Below, in pieces: positions 63,787 to 64,000 of a stretch of 64,000 bases of DNA (position 1 is the stretch's first letter; each line of letters opens with the position of its first letter). The notes beneath the pieces are model-generated. The model was not told the origin of the DNA and searched no databases. It worked only from the letters and a program-made list of their open reading frames with translations. The DNA comes from Marinomonas profundimaris (GTDB lineage Bacteria > Pseudomonadota > Gammaproteobacteria > Pseudomonadales > Marinomonadaceae). The DNA is taken from NCBI RefSeq assembly GCF_000508165.1, contig NZ_AYOZ01000023.1, forward strand, positions 1-64,000. The letters are read 5' to 3'. Both the position numbers and the translations under genes were made by a program.

Positions 63787-64000
63787 TTAGTTAATACCTA
63801 GATCGTTTAGGTATTTGTTGGCTACTTTCGATGGTAGAGGAACATAACCGTCTTTTACGACAACCTCTTGACCCATTTTAGAAAGAACCATCTTAACAAA
63901 CTCACGCTGTAATGGAGCAAGTGGCTTGTTAGGTGCTTTGTTTACATAAACGTAAAGGAAGCGAGACAGTGGGTATTTACCTGTTGCTGCGTTATCAATT
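63787..64000 (-). CDS. pstS: Phosphate ABC transporter binding protein PstS (3' end only)
   Basis: The last ~70 codons of a phosphate-binding protein run off the window: [38 protein letters not shown] is the conserved C-terminal pattern of the PstS-like family found with long-form PstC/PstA, and the protein ends YLNDLGIN. The start, signal peptide and upstream Pho box lie outside the window. It is first of the pst genes in transcription order. Confidence 0.85.
   Translation of the reverse strand, partial: IDNAATGKYPLSRFLYVYVNKAPNKPLAPLQREFVKMVLSKMGQEVVVKDGYVPLPSKVANKYLNDLGIN

Noticed and set aside
1..64000. CRISPR arrays, tRNA/rRNA genes, transposases, integrases, prophage genes
   Set aside because: Looked for repeated spacers, cloverleaf and DDE/recombinase motifs and saw none. 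The block at 6.9-23.95 kb therefore has no visible mobility gene.

Overview
The window looks like chromosome from a marine gammaproteobacterium of the Oceanospirillales, most like Marinomonas. This is inferred from the gmk-rpoZ-spoT, oxyR-recG, ubiC-ubiA, phoB-phoR and pst-phoU blocks and from Gram-negative features (TonB receptor, periplasmic binding proteins); no database search was possible. I see no rRNA, tRNA, CRISPR array, transposase or phage gene.

Layout. 0.1-6.7 kb is an iron/heme uptake locus: a TonB-dependent receptor with a small unknown gene downstream, the divergent heme ABC transporter hmuTUV, and an AraC-type regulator. Near-perfect Fur boxes lie in front of the receptor and the regulator. 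6.9-23.95 kb looks like an accessory block: a LysR/LysE-exporter pair, a divergent NimR-like/NimT-like regulator-MFS pair, a PucR-type regulator, a seven-gene catabolic operon (SDR dehydrogenase, five-component branched-chain-type ABC transporter, beta-keto acid cleavage enzyme), and two diguanylate cyclases. The block is bracketed by the 3' stumps of a second NimR-like and NimT-like gene, in the orientations expected of one ancestral divergent pair. 24.0-28.1 kb holds a sensor kinase and a REC-EAL phosphodiesterase, so three c-di-GMP genes lie close together.

28.3-36.7 kb is housekeeping: gmk, rpoZ, spoT, ridA, an epimerase-like gene, oxyR, recG and an unknown helix-hairpin-helix protein. 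36.8-42.0 kb holds lrp and the general amino-acid ABC operon aapJQMP, which is preceded by a convincing sigma-54 (-24/-12) promoter and an NtrC-like palindrome. 42.1-46.9 kb: a YbaK-HDOD protein, ubiC, ubiA, phoB, phoR. 47-48.6 kb: a REC-domain protein and cysZ. 48.9-54.5 kb: oppABCDF. 54.7-57.9 kb: a molybdopterin-domain-like periplasmic protein, a histidine-kinase-like protein that has lost its phospho-accepting His, an intact HPt protein, and a free-methionine-sulfoxide reductase. 58.1-64.0 kb: phoU, pstB, pstA, pstC and the 3' end of pstS on the minus strand.

How the parts fit. The window is rich in nutrient uptake (iron, amino acids, peptides, phosphate, a probable beta-hydroxy acid) and signalling. 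phoBR probably controls the pst genes about 12 kb away. The operons for four binding-protein transporters all carry an intercistronic hairpin directly after the binding-protein gene, which would raise binding protein over membrane components. The least described material is the catabolic operon with its asymmetric pair of ATPases, the remnant-bracketed block, and the kinase-like/HPt cluster.
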